Below are positions 31,290 to 31,472 of a DNA stretch of 31,472 nucleotides, piece after piece. Each line of letters opens with the position of its first letter. Position 1 is the stretch's first letter. The position numbers were made by a program, and so were the translations under genes. A model generated the notes under the pieces. It was not told the origin of the DNA and searched no databases. It saw only the letters and a list, made by a program, of their open reading frames with translations. Source of the stretch: Firmicutes bacterium UBA6806 (GTDB lineage: Bacteria > Bacillota > Clostridia > Peptostreptococcales > Acidaminobacteraceae); assembly GCA_002452745.1 (NCBI GenBank), contig DKFC01000040.1, positions 1 to 31,472 of the forward strand, given 5' to 3'.

Positions 31290-31472
31290 AATGATCTTTG
31301 TGTTTTCTACCAATCCACTCGTACAGATATGCACGCTATAAAAATAGTGCAAAGTAACAAACCCATGCAGTATATTACAGAAAAAAGCCCGTTGACTGAA
31401 AGGAGGGCACTGAAAATCTAATAAATTTAAGAACTGTAACCCTGAATAAAAAATAAACCACATTCATTTTTC

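Noticed and set aside
31290..31472. Possible gene or terminator after the AlaX gene
   Set aside because: Frames are short without ribosome sites, and only a weak GCCC/GGGC pairing was seen with no T tract.

Overview
The window looks like the chromosome of a low-GC Firmicute, most likely in the class Clostridia. The basis is AT-rich DNA, strong AGGAGG-type ribosome binding sites, a CIRCE-controlled hrcA-grpE-dnaK-dnaJ operon followed by prmA-rsmE-(mtaB), and nearby hemW, lepA, rpsT, holA and comEC. No rRNA, tRNA or CRISPR array was seen. Genus cannot be given from the sequence alone.

Positions 1 to about 11,400 are the integrase end of a prophage or phage-like integrative element. It ends in a large serine recombinase (9359-11290) with its own terminator. 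Reading leftward from the integrase: hicA-hicB lie immediately upstream of int, probably in one transcript. Next come a membrane-anchored protein with two extracytoplasmic repeats and a divergent repressor/Cro pair over four CAC-N5-GTG operators. Beyond that is a leftward early operon of small phage proteins, several with a shared leader element. It continues to an HUH-type replication protein, an adenine methylase (Dam type), a cytosine methylase with a six-repeat insert, an HNH-like zinc protein, a DUF4406-like protein and a third, truncated methyltransferase at the left edge. Two genes of under 50 codons in the early operon (4799-4948, 5186-5320) and the 58-residue hicA (8748-8924) were found by reading small frames.

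The junction is the most striking point. Just past the rsmE stop lie a ribosome binding site and the first ten codons of a gene (MQKVAFATLG, minus strand, 11432-11403), followed at once by a stop. This matches the conserved start of MtaB, the tRNA methylthiotransferase gene that normally follows rsmE. The next codon would encode the first iron-sulfur-cluster cysteine. The element therefore appears to have integrated inside mtaB, and the rest of mtaB should lie beyond the left edge of the window.

Positions 11,478-31,472 are chromosomal backbone, mostly on the minus strand: rsmE and prmA; the heat-shock operon with a clear promoter and CIRCE; hemW; lepA; rpsT alone on the plus strand; holA; comEC. 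Then comes a two-gene unit of an orphan N6-adenine methyltransferase resembling the CamA/type IIG class and a membrane-anchored propeller-like protein, two uncharacterised genes, and a plus-strand AlaX-type alanyl-tRNA editing protein.

Candidate new regulatory elements in the element are: a short plus-strand RNA opposite the leader of the replication gene, bounded by a 12-bp inverted repeat and a strong terminator; the three-copy leader motif; and a possible minus-strand small RNA upstream of hicA.
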